This document shows positions 9,543 to 17,453 of a DNA stretch of 64,000 nt, one piece after another. How positions within the stretch are numbered: the first letter of the stretch is position 1; every line of letters begins with the position of its first letter. The translations under genes were made by a program, and so were the position numbers. The notes under the pieces were generated by a model. It was not told where the DNA came from. It searched no databases and was given only the letters and a program-made list of their open reading frames with translations. The DNA is taken from positions 31,010 to 95,009 of the forward strand of contig NZ_JAMZIK010000001.1 in assembly GCF_024178315.1 (NCBI RefSeq), read 5' to 3'. The stretch comes from Siccirubricoccus soli. Its GTDB lineage: Bacteria > Pseudomonadota > Alphaproteobacteria > Acetobacterales > Acetobacteraceae.

Positions 9543-10558
9543 GGCGTCGCGACCTCGCGCTTGCCGTCGCGGCGCTGACGGCGGGCGCGCCGCGCCTGCC
9601 GCGGGCGCAGGGCGCCCAGCTGGTGGTGGGCACCTGGGGCGGCGACTATGGCGAGATCCTGCGCCAGGCGGTGGACGAGCCGGTGGCCCGGCCCGCCGGG
9701 CTGGAACCGGTCCAGGATGTGGCGCCGGCGCCGCCGCGCAAGGCGAAGCTGTTGGCGGAACGCCAGGCGCGGCGTGGCAGCATGGATGTCGCCGCGCTCT
9801 CCGATGTGGACATGTACGAGCTGGCGCAGCACGGCATGTTCGACCCGGTGCCGGAGAGCGTCCGTCGGCAGGCCGCCATCATCCCGGCGCTCCGCAAGCC
9901 CTACGCGCTGCCGCACATCTATTCGGCACGGGTCATCCTCTACAACCCGAACAGGGTGCCGGTCGCGCCGCGCAGCTATGCCGATCTGTGGGACCCGAAG
10001 TATCGCGGCCGCATCGGCCTCTCCGACCTGCTCTACGCGCAGTATGTGGAGACGGCGGCGATCGTCGGGGGCGGCGGCAACAGCGATTTCGCCCCGGCCT
10101 GGGAGAAGTTGCGGGAATGGAAGCGCCTCGGCGCCCGCGTCTCTCCCTCCAACGAGGCGCTGGCCGCGGCGTTGAAATCCGAGGAGGTATGGCTGACCGT
10201 CATGTGGCTGGCCCGCGGCTTCATGTGGAAGAAGTCGGGCATTCCGCTGGCGCATGTGGTGCCGAGCGAGGGCGCCACCTCCATCACCTATGAGATGGCG
10301 GTGCCGAGGAATGCGCGGAACAAGGACCAGGCTTGGCGCTACATGGATGCCATGCTGGATGTGCGGGCGCAGGCCGCCTTCGCCGACCGCATGGGCTATG
10401 TGCCGACCGTGACGGATGCGCCGCTGCCGGCGGAGCTGGCGCGGGAGATCAGCCTCTCGGCGGAGGACCAAGCGAAGTTGCGCGCACCGGATTACGGCTA
10501 CATGGCGGGCATGGCGCCGCAGGTGCTGGAGTTCTGGAACAAGGAGTTCAAAGGGTGA
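9539..10558 (+). CDS. ABC transporter substrate-binding protein, PotD-like, paralog 3 of 3
   Basis: 339 residues. Third binding protein, closest by eye to paralog 2: it shares YADLWDPKYRGRIG, PSNEALAAALKSEEVWLT and WLARGFMWKKSGIP. The start is GTG (GTGAGGCGTCGCGAC) overlapping the previous TGA, giving the Arg-rich signal peptide MRRRDLALAVAALTAGAPRLPRA and then QLVVGTWGGDYGEIL. It ends VLEFWNKEFKG, like its siblings. A 19-codon frame (10558-10614, ending TGA) sits between it and the permease and may only couple translation. Confidence 0.91.
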   Translation: MRRRDLALAVAALTAGAPRLPRAQGAQLVVGTWGGDYGEILRQAVDEPVARPAGLEPVQDVAPAPPRKAKLLAERQARRGSMDVAALSDVDMYELAQHGMFDPVPESVRRQAAIIPALRKPYALPHIYSARVILYNPNRVPVAPRSYADLWDPKYRGRIGLSDLLYAQYVETAAIVGGGGNSDFAPAWEKLREWKRLGARVSPSNEALAAALKSEEVWLTVMWLARGFMWKKSGIPLAHVVPSEGATSITYEMAVPRNARNKDQAWRYMDAMLDVRAQAAFADRMGYVPTVTDAPLPAELAREISLSAEDQAKLRAPDYGYMAGMAPQVLEFWNKEFKG

Positions 10559-10617
10559 TGTCGCTGCGATCGCGGAGCGACCGCAGGTCGCGCAACACGG
10601 CGCGCGGCGGCTGATTC

Positions 10618-11442
10618 ATGGCGACGCTCATCCTCCCCGCCACGCTTCTCGTCCTTGCCCTGCTGGTGGCGCCGCTGGTCTTCCTGCTCCGCATCAGCCT
10701 GAACGAATACAGCCCGACCCAGCTCATGATCGAGGCGCTGTCGCCCGCCAATTACCTGCGCGCCATCGCCGACCCCTACTACCAGGAGGTGATGGGGACG
10801 ACGATGACCGTCGCCCTCTCCTGCACCTTCCTCGCGCTGGTGCTCGGCCTTGCGCCCGCCTACTGGCTGGCGCGCATGGAAAGCCGATGGAAGAGCCTGG
10901 CGCTGATCCTCACCCTCTTTCCGCTGCTGGTCGGCAATGTGGTGCGCGCCGCGGGGTGGATGGCGCTGCTCGGCCGCGACGGTGCCATCAACGCGGCGCT
11001 GCAGGGGCTGGGGCTGAGCGGCGAGCCGTTGACGCTGCTTTATACCAAGGGCGCCGTCATCGCCGGCATCCTCGCGGTGGTGGCGCCCTACATGATCCTG
11101 ACCCTGGCCGCAGTGATCGAGGGCATTCCGCGCCAGGTGGAGGAGGCCGCGGCCAATCTCGGCGCCGGACCGCTGACCGCCTTCCGTCGCGTGATCCTCC
11201 CCCTGGCCGCACCTGGCGTCGCCGCCGGCTGCGTGCTGGTGTTCATCCTGTGCATGAATGCCTATGCCACGCCCGTGCTGCTCGGCGGACCGCAATTCAA
11301 GATGATGGCGCCGGCGGTCTATGACCAGTTCGTCAGGGGCACCAACTGGCCCTTCGGCGCGGCGCTGGCCTTCCTGCTGCTGGCGGTGACGCTGACGCTG
11401 ACGGTCATCGGTGGCGCAGCGCTGGGGCGGCGGGCACGATAG
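10618..11442 (+). CDS. ABC transporter permease, PotB-like
   Basis: 274 residues. Second inner-membrane permease of the importer. First helix LILPATLLVLALLVAPLVFLL, then a periplasmic stretch (RISLNEYSPTQLM) and further helices. The EAA loop EEAAANLGAGPLTAFRRVIL followed by PLA matches its partner permease. It closes the operon, so both permeases and the ATPase needed for a complete importer are present, with three alternative receptors. Confidence 0.92.
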   Translation: MATLILPATLLVLALLVAPLVFLLRISLNEYSPTQLMIEALSPANYLRAIADPYYQEVMGTTMTVALSCTFLALVLGLAPAYWLARMESRWKSLALILTLFPLLVGNVVRAAGWMALLGRDGAINAALQGLGLSGEPLTLLYTKGAVIAGILAVVAPYMILTLAAVIEGIPRQVEEAAANLGAGPLTAFRRVILPLAAPGVAAGCVLVFILCMNAYATPVLLGGPQFKMMAPAVYDQFVRGTNWPFGAALAFLLLAVTLTLTVIGGAALGRRAR

Positions 11443-11473
11443 CCCTTCGCCAGCGACGCCACGTCCGGCGGCG

Positions 11474-11671
11474 TCAGTGCATCGCGCTCAGCACCGGCGG
11501 CCCTGCCGGTACCGGCAGGCAGACCAGCCGCAGCCCTGGCGGCAGCGGCGTGTGCGCCGCCGCTGTCTCGCAGGCCAGGAGGCTTGGGAAGGGCAGGTAG
11601 TCATGCGTCAGCGGCGGTGTCGGCCCGCTCAGGCCGCGGGCGACCAACAGCACGAGGATGAACTGCTCCAT
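11474..11671 (-). CDS. Small hydrophobic-leader protein of unknown function
   Basis: 65 residues. Starts MEQFILVLLVARGLSG, a short hydrophobic segment that could be a signal or anchor, then YLPFPSLLACETAAAH and PLPPGLRLVCLPVPAGP. The paired cysteines (ACE... and LVCLP) resemble small secreted proteins often seen in this family of bacteria; that resemblance is from memory. The ATG at 11671 has GGAG upstream on the reverse strand. Function unknown, and it could be a chance frame. Confidence 0.5.
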   Translation of the reverse strand: MEQFILVLLVARGLSGPTPPLTHDYLPFPSLLACETAAAHTPLPPGLRLVCLPVPAGPPVLSAMH

Positions 11672-11796
11672 GGCGAGGCTCCTGTGCGGGACGCCAGGAA
11701 AGCGCTTCGGCCCGTCGTGGGCGGTGACCGGCGGCACCGGGCAACACCGGCGCAGCGGGTGCGTTGCGGGGATTGCCAGGATGAAGGACGCCGCTC

Positions 11797-11988
11797 ATGC
11801 CCGCCGATCCGCCCACCCCGCCCCAGCCGGGCTTCCCCGGCCCCGAGATCCCGCCCCACCCGCCGGGCCCCGGACCGGATCCCGGCCCGGACCCGTTGCC
11901 GCCTGTCCCTGGACCAGGGCCGGAACTACCCCCGCAAACCCCTCCGGGGCCACGGGAAATGCCCCCTCCGATAGCGTTATCATATTGA
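11797..11988 (+). CDS. Small proline-rich protein
   Basis: 63 residues, nearly half proline, in short PPxPGP-type repeats (PGFPGPEIPPHPPGP, then PVPGPGPELPPQTPPGP), ending ALSY. No signal peptide or domain. Short proline-rich frames of this type recur in related genomes, but such composition can also arise by chance in C-rich DNA. Confidence 0.4.
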   Translation: MPADPPTPPQPGFPGPEIPPHPPGPGPDPGPDPLPPVPGPGPELPPQTPPGPREMPPPIALSY

Positions 11989-12112
11989 AACCGCGTTAGA
12001 ATTCTTGTTCATTTGCGTGACCCCCCTGCATCCTTCCGGTCCTCGCCACGTTTGGGGTCCCGCAGGTCGCCAAATCGGCGATCAAGCGCCAACAACGGAA
12101 GGAACTCCGCAT

Positions 12113-12655
12113 ATGGCGAATAACAACCAGGGCGGCAGCCAGAACACCAACCCGGGCAACTTCGCGAACGACCGCGAGAAGGCTTCCCGCGCCGGGCATG
12201 TCGGCGGGACCCATCAGGGCGCCGAGAACAACCCCGGCAACTTCGCGAATGACCGCGAGAAGGCCCGCGAGGCCGGCCATGTCGGCGGCACGCATCAGGG
12301 GAAGGAAAACAACCCCGGCAACTTCGCGAATGACCGCGAGAAGGCCCGCGAGGCCGGCCATGTCGGCGGCACGCACCAGGGCAAGGAGAACAACCCCGGC
12401 AACTTCGCGAAGGACCGCGAGAAGGCCCGCGAGGCCGGCCATGTCGGCGGCACGCACCAGGGCAAGGAGAACAACCCCGGCAACTTCGCCAATGATCGCG
12501 AGAAGGCGGCCGAGGCGGGTCGGATGGGTGGCCAGTCCAGCCATGGCGGCGGTGGCGCCTCGAACAACCCGGGCAATTTCGCCCAGGACCGTGAGAAGGC
12601 CAGCGAGGCCGGCCGCAAGGGCGGCCATTCCAGCCATGGCGGCGGCCGCAGCTAA
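12113..12655 (+). CDS. KGG-repeat stress-induced protein (six repeats)
   Basis: 180 residues, built almost entirely of the KGG/Con-10 stress motif (NPGNFANDREKAxEAGHxGG). Six units are present. The first four are 27 residues long (81 bp each, from 12149, 12230, 12311 and 12392) with very similar DNA; the last two diverge to RMGGQSSHGGGG and RKGGHSSHGGGRS. Very hydrophilic, with no signal. The family is linked to desiccation, stationary-phase and general stress in bacteria and to conidiation in fungi; its biochemical role is unclear. The start at 12113 follows GGAAGGAACTCCGCAT. A strong terminator follows. Confidence 0.9.
   Translation: MANNNQGGSQNTNPGNFANDREKASRAGHVGGTHQGAENNPGNFANDREKAREAGHVGGTHQGKENNPGNFANDREKAREAGHVGGTHQGKENNPGNFAKDREKAREAGHVGGTHQGKENNPGNFANDREKAAEAGRMGGQSSHGGGGASNNPGNFAQDREKASEAGRKGGHSSHGGGRS
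12149..12472 (+). repeat. 81-bp in-frame tandem repeat inside the KGG gene
   Basis: Four consecutive 81-bp units encode the 27-residue KGG module. Units two to four are nearly identical in DNA, pointing to recent duplication or conversion. Repeat number is likely to vary between strains. Confidence 0.85.
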
Positions 12656-12680
12656 GCCGCAGGGCTGACACAGCCGAAGG

Positions 12681-12712
12681 ACGGGCCGGCAGCGATGCCG
12701 GCCCGTTTTTTT
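12681..12712 (+). terminator. Rho-independent terminator of the KGG gene
   Basis: Perfect 11-bp stem (ACGGGCCGGCA / TGCCGGCCCGT) with a GCGA loop, followed by a run of T residues. It starts 25 bp after the KGG stop codon. Confidence 0.93.
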
Positions 12713-12783
12713 GTGCCCACCTTGCTCTCTTCCCTCCCGGGACGCAGGATCGCGCCAGGAGAAACGGATAAGAGAGAGTGTCC

Positions 12784-13116
12784 ATGGCCGCCCCCCCCTC
12801 AGCCCGCCGTGATCGGCTGAAAGCCAACTTTCCCAAATTGGTCGCGATGACCGAGGAGTTCGCCTACGGCGACATCTGGGAGCGTCCCGGCCTTTCCAAG
12901 CGCGACCGCAGCATGATCACCGTCGCGGCACTGATCGCGCTGGGGCGGGAGGAGCAGCTCGCCACGCATCTCGGCCGCGCCCTGGGCAATGGCGTGACGA
13001 AGGAAGAGATCGCCGAGATCGTCACCCACCTGGCGGTCTATGCCGGCTGGCCCGCGGCGATGACCGCGGCGCATATCGCCAGCGATGTCTATGAGGCGGG
13101 GGGGAAGGGCGCATGA
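12784..13116 (+). CDS. Carboxymuconolactone decarboxylase family protein
   Basis: 110 residues, the normal size for a single-domain CMD/AhpD-like protein. Family features are WERPGLSKRDRSMITVAALIA (about residues 33-53), ATHLGRALGNGVTKEEIAEI and HLAVYAGWPAAM. Members act on lactones from aromatic breakdown or as peroxidase-like proteins; the CxxC of the AhpD subgroup is absent, favouring the decarboxylase-like group. ATG at 12784 has AGAGAGAG upstream; a GTG two codons earlier is the alternative. ATGA overlap with the next gene. Confidence 0.88.
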   Translation: MAAPPSARRDRLKANFPKLVAMTEEFAYGDIWERPGLSKRDRSMITVAALIALGREEQLATHLGRALGNGVTKEEIAEIVTHLAVYAGWPAAMTAAHIASDVYEAGGKGA

Positions 13117-14048
13117 TCATCGGTTTCATCGGCCTCGGCACCATGGGTGCCGGCATGGCGAACAATCTGCAGCAGCGCGGCAAGTACAAGCTGGTGGTGA
13201 ACGACATCGCCCGGCAGAACGCCCAGCGCTTCATCGATGCCGGCGCCGATTGGGCGGCGACGCCGAAGGAGGTGGCGGAGCGTGCCGACGTCATCTTCAC
13301 CTCGCTGCCGGGGCCGGTCGAGGTGGAGGGGGTGGTCTTCGGCGAGGATGGGCTGGTCCACGGCGTCCGCCCCGGCACCGCCTATTTCGACCTCTCCACC
13401 AATAGCCAGGACCTCATGCGCCGCGTGCATGACGTCATGGCGGAAAAGGGCGTGCAGGTTTTCGACGCGCCGGTCTCGGGCGGGCCGCATGGCGCGGCCA
13501 GCGGCAAGCTCGCCATCTGGGTGGGCGGCGACAAGGCGACCTATGAGAAGCTGAAGCCGGTGCTGGACAGCTTCGGCGACCAGGCGGCTTATATCGGCCC
13601 GATCGGCACGGCGACGGTGGCCAAGCTGGTGCACAACCTCTCCGGCTACGCCATCCAGACCGTGGTCGCGGAGGCCTTCAGCATGGGGGTGAAGGCGGGG
13701 ATGGACCCGCTGGACCTGTGGAAGGCCATCCGCCAGGGCGCGCTCGGCCGGCGGCGGACCTTCGACCGCATCGCCGACCAGTATCTGGTGGACAGCTACG
13801 ACCCGCCGGCCTTCTCCCTGAAGCTCGCCTGCAAGGACGTGACGCTCGCGCTCGGCCTGGGCCGCAAGCATGGCGTGCCGATGCGCCTCTCCCACCTGGT
13901 GCTGGAGGAGATGCAGGAGGCAATGAACCGCGGCTGGGGCCATCGCGACAGCCGCGTGCCCATGCTGATGCAGAATGAGCGCGCGGGGGTGAAGGTCGCC
14001 GTGGACAAGGCCGCGGTGAAGGCCGTGCTGGACGCGGACAAGGGCTGA
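13113..14048 (+). CDS. NAD(P)-dependent beta-hydroxyacid dehydrogenase (3-hydroxyisobutyrate dehydrogenase family)
   Basis: 311 residues. Oxidises a beta-hydroxy acid or reduces a semialdehyde. Rossmann start MIIGFIGLGTMGAGMANNL, substrate-binding signature FDAPVSGGPHGAASGKLAIW and the catalytic-lysine block VAKLVHNLSGYAIQ (Lys about residue 170) are all present. It sits between the CMD-family gene and the lactonase-like gene with overlapping start and stop codons, suggesting one degradation pathway. The exact substrate cannot be fixed from sequence. Confidence 0.92.
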   Translation: MIIGFIGLGTMGAGMANNLQQRGKYKLVVNDIARQNAQRFIDAGADWAATPKEVAERADVIFTSLPGPVEVEGVVFGEDGLVHGVRPGTAYFDLSTNSQDLMRRVHDVMAEKGVQVFDAPVSGGPHGAASGKLAIWVGGDKATYEKLKPVLDSFGDQAAYIGPIGTATVAKLVHNLSGYAIQTVVAEAFSMGVKAGMDPLDLWKAIRQGALGRRRTFDRIADQYLVDSYDPPAFSLKLACKDVTLALGLGRKHGVPMRLSHLVLEEMQEAMNRGWGHRDSRVPMLMQNERAGVKVAVDKAAVKAVLDADKG

Positions 14049-14830
14049 TGTACGAGGTCTATGCCATCCGCTACGCGCATCGCGACGCGAAGCGCGCGGA
14101 GCACTTCATCGGCGGCGACCCGCATGACGCGCCGATGCCGATGGACTATTTCGTCTGGGCCGCCATCGGCAAGGAGCGCAGCTTCGTCGTCGATGCCGGC
14201 TTCACCGAGGCGGTGGCCAAGCGCCGCAAGCGGCAATGGCTGCGCTGCCCGGCGGACAGCCTGAAGCTGGTGGGGCTGGACCCCGCCACGGTGAAGGACG
14301 TCATCCTCACCCACCTGCACTACGACCATGTGGGCAGCTTCGACAAATTCCCGCAGGCGAATTTCCACCTGCAGGAATCCGAGATGCACTACGCCTGCGG
14401 CCGCTACATGCGCTACCCGAAGCTGTCCCATAGCTTCGAGCCGGACGACATCGCCGGCATGGTGAAGCTGAATTTCGGCCAGCGCGTGAACATGCTGGGC
14501 GGGGACGCCGAGATCGCGCCGGGCATCAAGACCTATCTGATGAAGGGCCATTCCGCCGGGCTGCAATGCGTCACGGTGGAGACGCAGCGCGGCACCGTCG
14601 TGCTCGCCTCCGACGTCACGCATTTCTACGAGAACATGGAGGCCGGCCGGCCCTTCACCACCGCCTTCCATATCGGCGAGATGCTGGAGGGCTTCGACAA
14701 GCTGCGCAAGCTGGCGCCGAGCCCGCAGCACATCGTCCCCGGCCATGACCCGGAGGTAATGCGGCGCTACCCGGCGGTGTCGGGGTTGGAAGGGATCGTC
14801 GTGCGGCTGGACCTGCCGCCGAGCGCTTAG
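14048..14830 (+). CDS. Metallo-beta-lactamase fold hydrolase, N-acyl-homoserine-lactonase-like
   Basis: 260 residues. Zinc hydrolase of the AiiA/AttM type. Zinc motif HLHYDHVGSF (HxHxDH, about residues 94-99), then LMKGHSAGLQ, SDVTHFYEN and VPGHDPEV supply the remaining ligands. The start overlaps the previous stop (TGATG). In this context it may open a lactone intermediate of the operon's own pathway rather than quench quorum-sensing signals; sequence alone does not decide. Confidence 0.87.
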   Translation: MYEVYAIRYAHRDAKRAEHFIGGDPHDAPMPMDYFVWAAIGKERSFVVDAGFTEAVAKRRKRQWLRCPADSLKLVGLDPATVKDVILTHLHYDHVGSFDKFPQANFHLQESEMHYACGRYMRYPKLSHSFEPDDIAGMVKLNFGQRVNMLGGDAEIAPGIKTYLMKGHSAGLQCVTVETQRGTVVLASDVTHFYENMEAGRPFTTAFHIGEMLEGFDKLRKLAPSPQHIVPGHDPEVMRRYPAVSGLEGIVVRLDLPPSA

Positions 14831-14868
14831 AGCGTTTTCGGTTTACATGCGTTCAGCGAAAACGCTCT
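14829..14868. repeat. Palindromic intergenic element (AGAGCG class)
   Basis: 12-bp arms (AGAGCGTTTTCG / CGAAAACGCTCT) around a 16-base loop, overlapping the lactonase stop codon. Probably structured in RNA; it could help termination. Related AGAGC-ended palindromes occur at 14883 and 22127. Confidence 0.7.
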
Positions 14869-14882
14869 ACGCCTTTGTTTGC

Positions 14883-14931
14883 AGAGCAGATTCACGCCTT
14901 CGGGCGATGCCGCCCTACGGCGATCTGCTCT
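14883..14931. repeat. Palindromic intergenic element (AGAGCA class)
   Basis: 9-bp outer arms AGAGCAGAT / ATCTGCTCT enclosing a GC-rich inner region. Lies between convergent genes. Confidence 0.65.
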
Positions 14932-14951
14932 AGGCCTGGCCGCGCAGGCTC

Positions 14952-14989
14952 GCGTCTCCCCGGGAGCGACGCCGCTCCCGGGGAGACGC
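14952..14989. terminator. Bidirectional hairpin between convergent genes
   Basis: Perfect 16-bp stem (GCGTCTCCCCGGGAGC / GCTCCCGGGGAGACGC) with a 6-base loop, midway between the lactonase and acetamidase stop codons. No T-tract, so its terminator role is inferred from strength and position. Confidence 0.7.
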
Positions 14990-15000
14990 CCCTGAGGGCG

Positions 15001-15954
15001 TCAGAACAGCAGGCCCTTCTTCAGCAGCCCGTGCACGCCCTTCTCGCCGTTCACTGTCTGCGTCACGTGGAAATCCACGGCGAGGGAGCAGAAGGCATAG
15101 GCCTGTTCCGGTGACAGATTGGTGCGGGCGGTGATGAAGGCGATCATCTCGCGCAGCGCGGTCTTCATCGCCTGGTCCAGATCCTCATGCAGCCCCATGC
15201 TGATGAAGTGGGTAGGCGTCTCGGCGCGGGGATAGGCGAGGGCCGGCTTGCCGCCCTCCGCCTTGTGCAGCACGAAGGTGAAGACGCCGTCCAGGCAGGT
15301 CTCCAGCGCCGTCACGCAGACCTCGCCATCCCCCTGCACGCCATGGCCGTCGCCCACCGAGAAATTGGCGCCCGGCACATGCACCGGCAGGAACAGCGTG
15401 CTGCCCTGCTGGAGCTGCCTGTTGTCCAGATTGCCGCCATGGATGCGCGGCTCCTTGGAGCTGACACGGCCGAAGGCGGGGGGCGGGGCCACGCCCATCA
15501 CGCCGAAGAAGGGCGCCAGCGGCAACTCCGTGCCCCAGGGCAGGCGGCAGGTCTTCCGCGTCCTGTCGATGGGGATAACCATGAGATGCGGCTCGTGGAA
15601 ATCCTCCGGCAGGGTGCCGGCCAGGGGGCGGATCATGTTCCAGCCCCAGTCGCTGCCCGGCTCGATGCTCTCGATCCGGATCTCCAGCATGTCGCCGGGC
15701 ATGGCGCCCTCGATGGCGATCGGCCCGGTGCAGATATGCCCGGTGGTCATGCCCGGATTGGCCTCGACGATCGCGGCCAGAGCCGGCGGGATGGTCAGGC
15801 CGCTGCCCGGCTCCGGCAGCACCCCCGGCCGGCCGGAGAGACATTCCACCGCCACCGTGTCGCCGGAAGCGATGGTGAGGACGGGTGGGAAGATGGCATC
15901 GAAGACGCCGAGGCGGACGGTCTCGGGCGTGGCGCGCAGCGTGTGGGTGGCCAT
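15001..15954 (-). CDS. Acetamidase/formamidase family protein
   Basis: 317 residues. Metal-dependent amidase fold acting on short amides (formamide, acetamide); the exact substrate is not predictable. Family blocks are SGDTVAVECLSGRPG, HICTGPIAIEGAMPGDMLEI (about residues 75-95), and FSVGDGHGVQGDGEVCVTAL, which carries the active-site region. The ATG at 15954 gives the expected start (ATHTLRATPETVRLGVFDA). First reading gene of nothing downstream: it ends the reverse-strand block, after the cupin gene. Confidence 0.9.
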   Translation of the reverse strand: MATHTLRATPETVRLGVFDAIFPPVLTIASGDTVAVECLSGRPGVLPEPGSGLTIPPALAAIVEANPGMTTGHICTGPIAIEGAMPGDMLEIRIESIEPGSDWGWNMIRPLAGTLPEDFHEPHLMVIPIDRTRKTCRLPWGTELPLAPFFGVMGVAPPPAFGRVSSKEPRIHGGNLDNRQLQQGSTLFLPVHVPGANFSVGDGHGVQGDGEVCVTALETCLDGVFTFVLHKAEGGKPALAYPRAETPTHFISMGLHEDLDQAMKTALREMIAFITARTNLSPEQAYAFCSLAVDFHVTQTVNGEKGVHGLLKKGLLF

Positions 15955-16036
15955 GCGGGCTCTCTTCAGGACGGTGGGACGGCGGCAAGCAAGCAACCGC
16001 CGTGCCGGCGCCGGCACGGCGGCGGGCGGTGCCGGT

Positions 16037-16447
16037 TCAGCCCTGCGGCGTCGCGGTGTAGTCGGCCTCCGAGACCGGTTCGAACCAGGCGGTGCTCTCG
16101 CCGTTCGGCCCGTCCTCGGACATCGCCAGGTGGGAGAAGACGCGGTCCGGTGCCGCGCCATGCCAGTGCCGCACGCCCGGCGGGATCACTACCGTATCGC
16201 CGGGGTAGAGCGCCTGGACCTGCTCGCCTTCCTTCTGGATGCGGCCGATGCCGGAGAGGCAGTAGAGCGTCTGTCCCAGCGGGTGGGTGTGCCAATTAGT
16301 GCGCGCGCCCGGCGTGAAGGTGATGGCGCTGGCCCGCATGCGGGAGGGCGGGGTGACCTTCAGCACCTCGTCCGAGAACACCGTGCCGGTGAAGTTCGAG
16401 GCCGGCGCCGATTTGGTGGCACGGGATTCGGCACGCAGGATCTTCAT
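16037..16447 (-). CDS. Small single-domain cupin protein
   Basis: 136 residues. Beta-barrel metal-binding protein. Cupin motif 1 is NWHTHPLGQTLYCLSG (His-x-His), motif 2 is LYPGDTVVIPPGVRHWHG. The layout (TGTVFSDEVL, then MRASAITFTPGARTNWHTH) is that of the cupins annotated as carboxymuconolactone-decarboxylase-associated or manganese hydroxynitrile-lyase-like. Sits 13 bp from the neighbouring Bug gene in one reverse-strand unit. Confidence 0.87.
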   Translation of the reverse strand: MKILRAESRATKSAPASNFTGTVFSDEVLKVTPPSRMRASAITFTPGARTNWHTHPLGQTLYCLSGIGRIQKEGEQVQALYPGDTVVIPPGVRHWHGAAPDRVFSHLAMSEDGPNGESTAWFEPVSEADYTATPQG

Positions 16448-16460
16448 GGCTTCCCTTCCT

Positions 16461-17423
16461 TCACTCGATGCGCAGATTGGCGGCGCGGATCACCGTGCCC
16501 CATTTCCGCAGCTCCTCGCCGATCAGCACAGCGAATTCCGCCGGGTTGCGGGTCCAGACGGTGGCGCCGGCGCGGCGGATGCGCTCCGCCGTCTCCGCCC
16601 CGTTGGCGATGCGGATGATGGCATCCGCCAGCCGGTCGCGGATCGGCGCCGGCAGCCGCGCGGGGCCGACGAAGCCGAACCAGACATAGACCTCGTAGCC
16701 CGGGAAGCCGGCTTCCTGGAAGGTGGGCACCCCCGGCATCGTCGGGTCGCGCTCGCTGCCCGTGACGCCGAGGGCGCGCAGCCGCCCGCCTTCCACATGC
16801 GGCAGGGTGTTCGGCAGGTTGTCGATGCTGAAATCCAACCGGCCGGCGATGAGGTCGGCCAGGCCCGGCGCGCTGCCGCGATAGGGGACGTGGGCCATGT
16901 CGGTGCCGGTGCGGTGCCTGAACAGCTCCGCGGCGAGGTGCGGGGAGGAGCCGGCGCCGGAGCTGGCATAGCTGAGCTTGCCGGGGTTCGCCTTCGCCGC
17001 CGCGACCAGCTCCGCCAGTGTGCGATAGGGGCTGTTCGCCGGCACCACCAGCGCATTCATCACCCGGGCGCAGGTGGCGAGCGGCGTCAGGTCCTTCTGC
17101 GGGTCATAGCCGGTATTGGCGAAGAGAAAGGGGTTCATGGTGAGGTTGGCGGTATTCGCCACCACCATCGTCGTGCCGTCCGGCGCTGCCTGCGCCGTGG
17201 CGGCGATGGCAAGCGAGCCGCTGGCGCCCGGCCGGTTCTCCACCACGCCGAGCTGGCCGAGGGCGTCACCCATTTTCTCGCCGATCAGCCGCGCCAGGGT
17301 GTCGTTGATCGCGCCCGGCGTGTAGGGGACCAGGATGCGGATGGGCCGGTCCGGCGACCAGGGCTGGGCGTGCGCCGGCAAGGCCAGCAGCGCAGGCGCG
17401 GCGAGCAGGACGCGGCGATGCAT
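16461..17423 (-). CDS. Bug-family tripartite tricarboxylate transporter substrate-binding protein
   Basis: 320 residues. Periplasmic binding protein with signal peptide MHRRVLLAAPALLALPAHAQ, then the family start WSPDRPIRILVPYTPGAIND. VVENRPGASGSLAIAATAQA and GTTMVVANTANLTMNPFLF match the ligand-loop regions. No TctAB membrane genes adjoin it. It lies upstream of the cupin and acetamidase genes, suggesting it binds a substrate of this block. Confidence 0.93.
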   Translation of the reverse strand: MHRRVLLAAPALLALPAHAQPWSPDRPIRILVPYTPGAINDTLARLIGEKMGDALGQLGVVENRPGASGSLAIAATAQAAPDGTTMVVANTANLTMNPFLFANTGYDPQKDLTPLATCARVMNALVVPANSPYRTLAELVAAAKANPGKLSYASSGAGSSPHLAAELFRHRTGTDMAHVPYRGSAPGLADLIAGRLDFSIDNLPNTLPHVEGGRLRALGVTGSERDPTMPGVPTFQEAGFPGYEVYVWFGFVGPARLPAPIRDRLADAIIRIANGAETAERIRRAGATVWTRNPAEFAVLIGEELRKWGTVIRAANLRIE

Positions 17424-17453
17424 GTGGCTTCCTCCCGTATCTGGAACGAAAGG

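Noticed and set aside
12149..12655. CRISPR-like array
   Set aside because: The regular repeats are in frame, have no unique spacers, and encode the KGG protein. No CRISPR array was seen anywhere in the window.
12009..12836. Reverse-strand repetitive frame opposite the KGG gene
   Set aside because: The repeats are the complement of the KGG units, and the KGG frame matches a known family with start, RBS and terminator.
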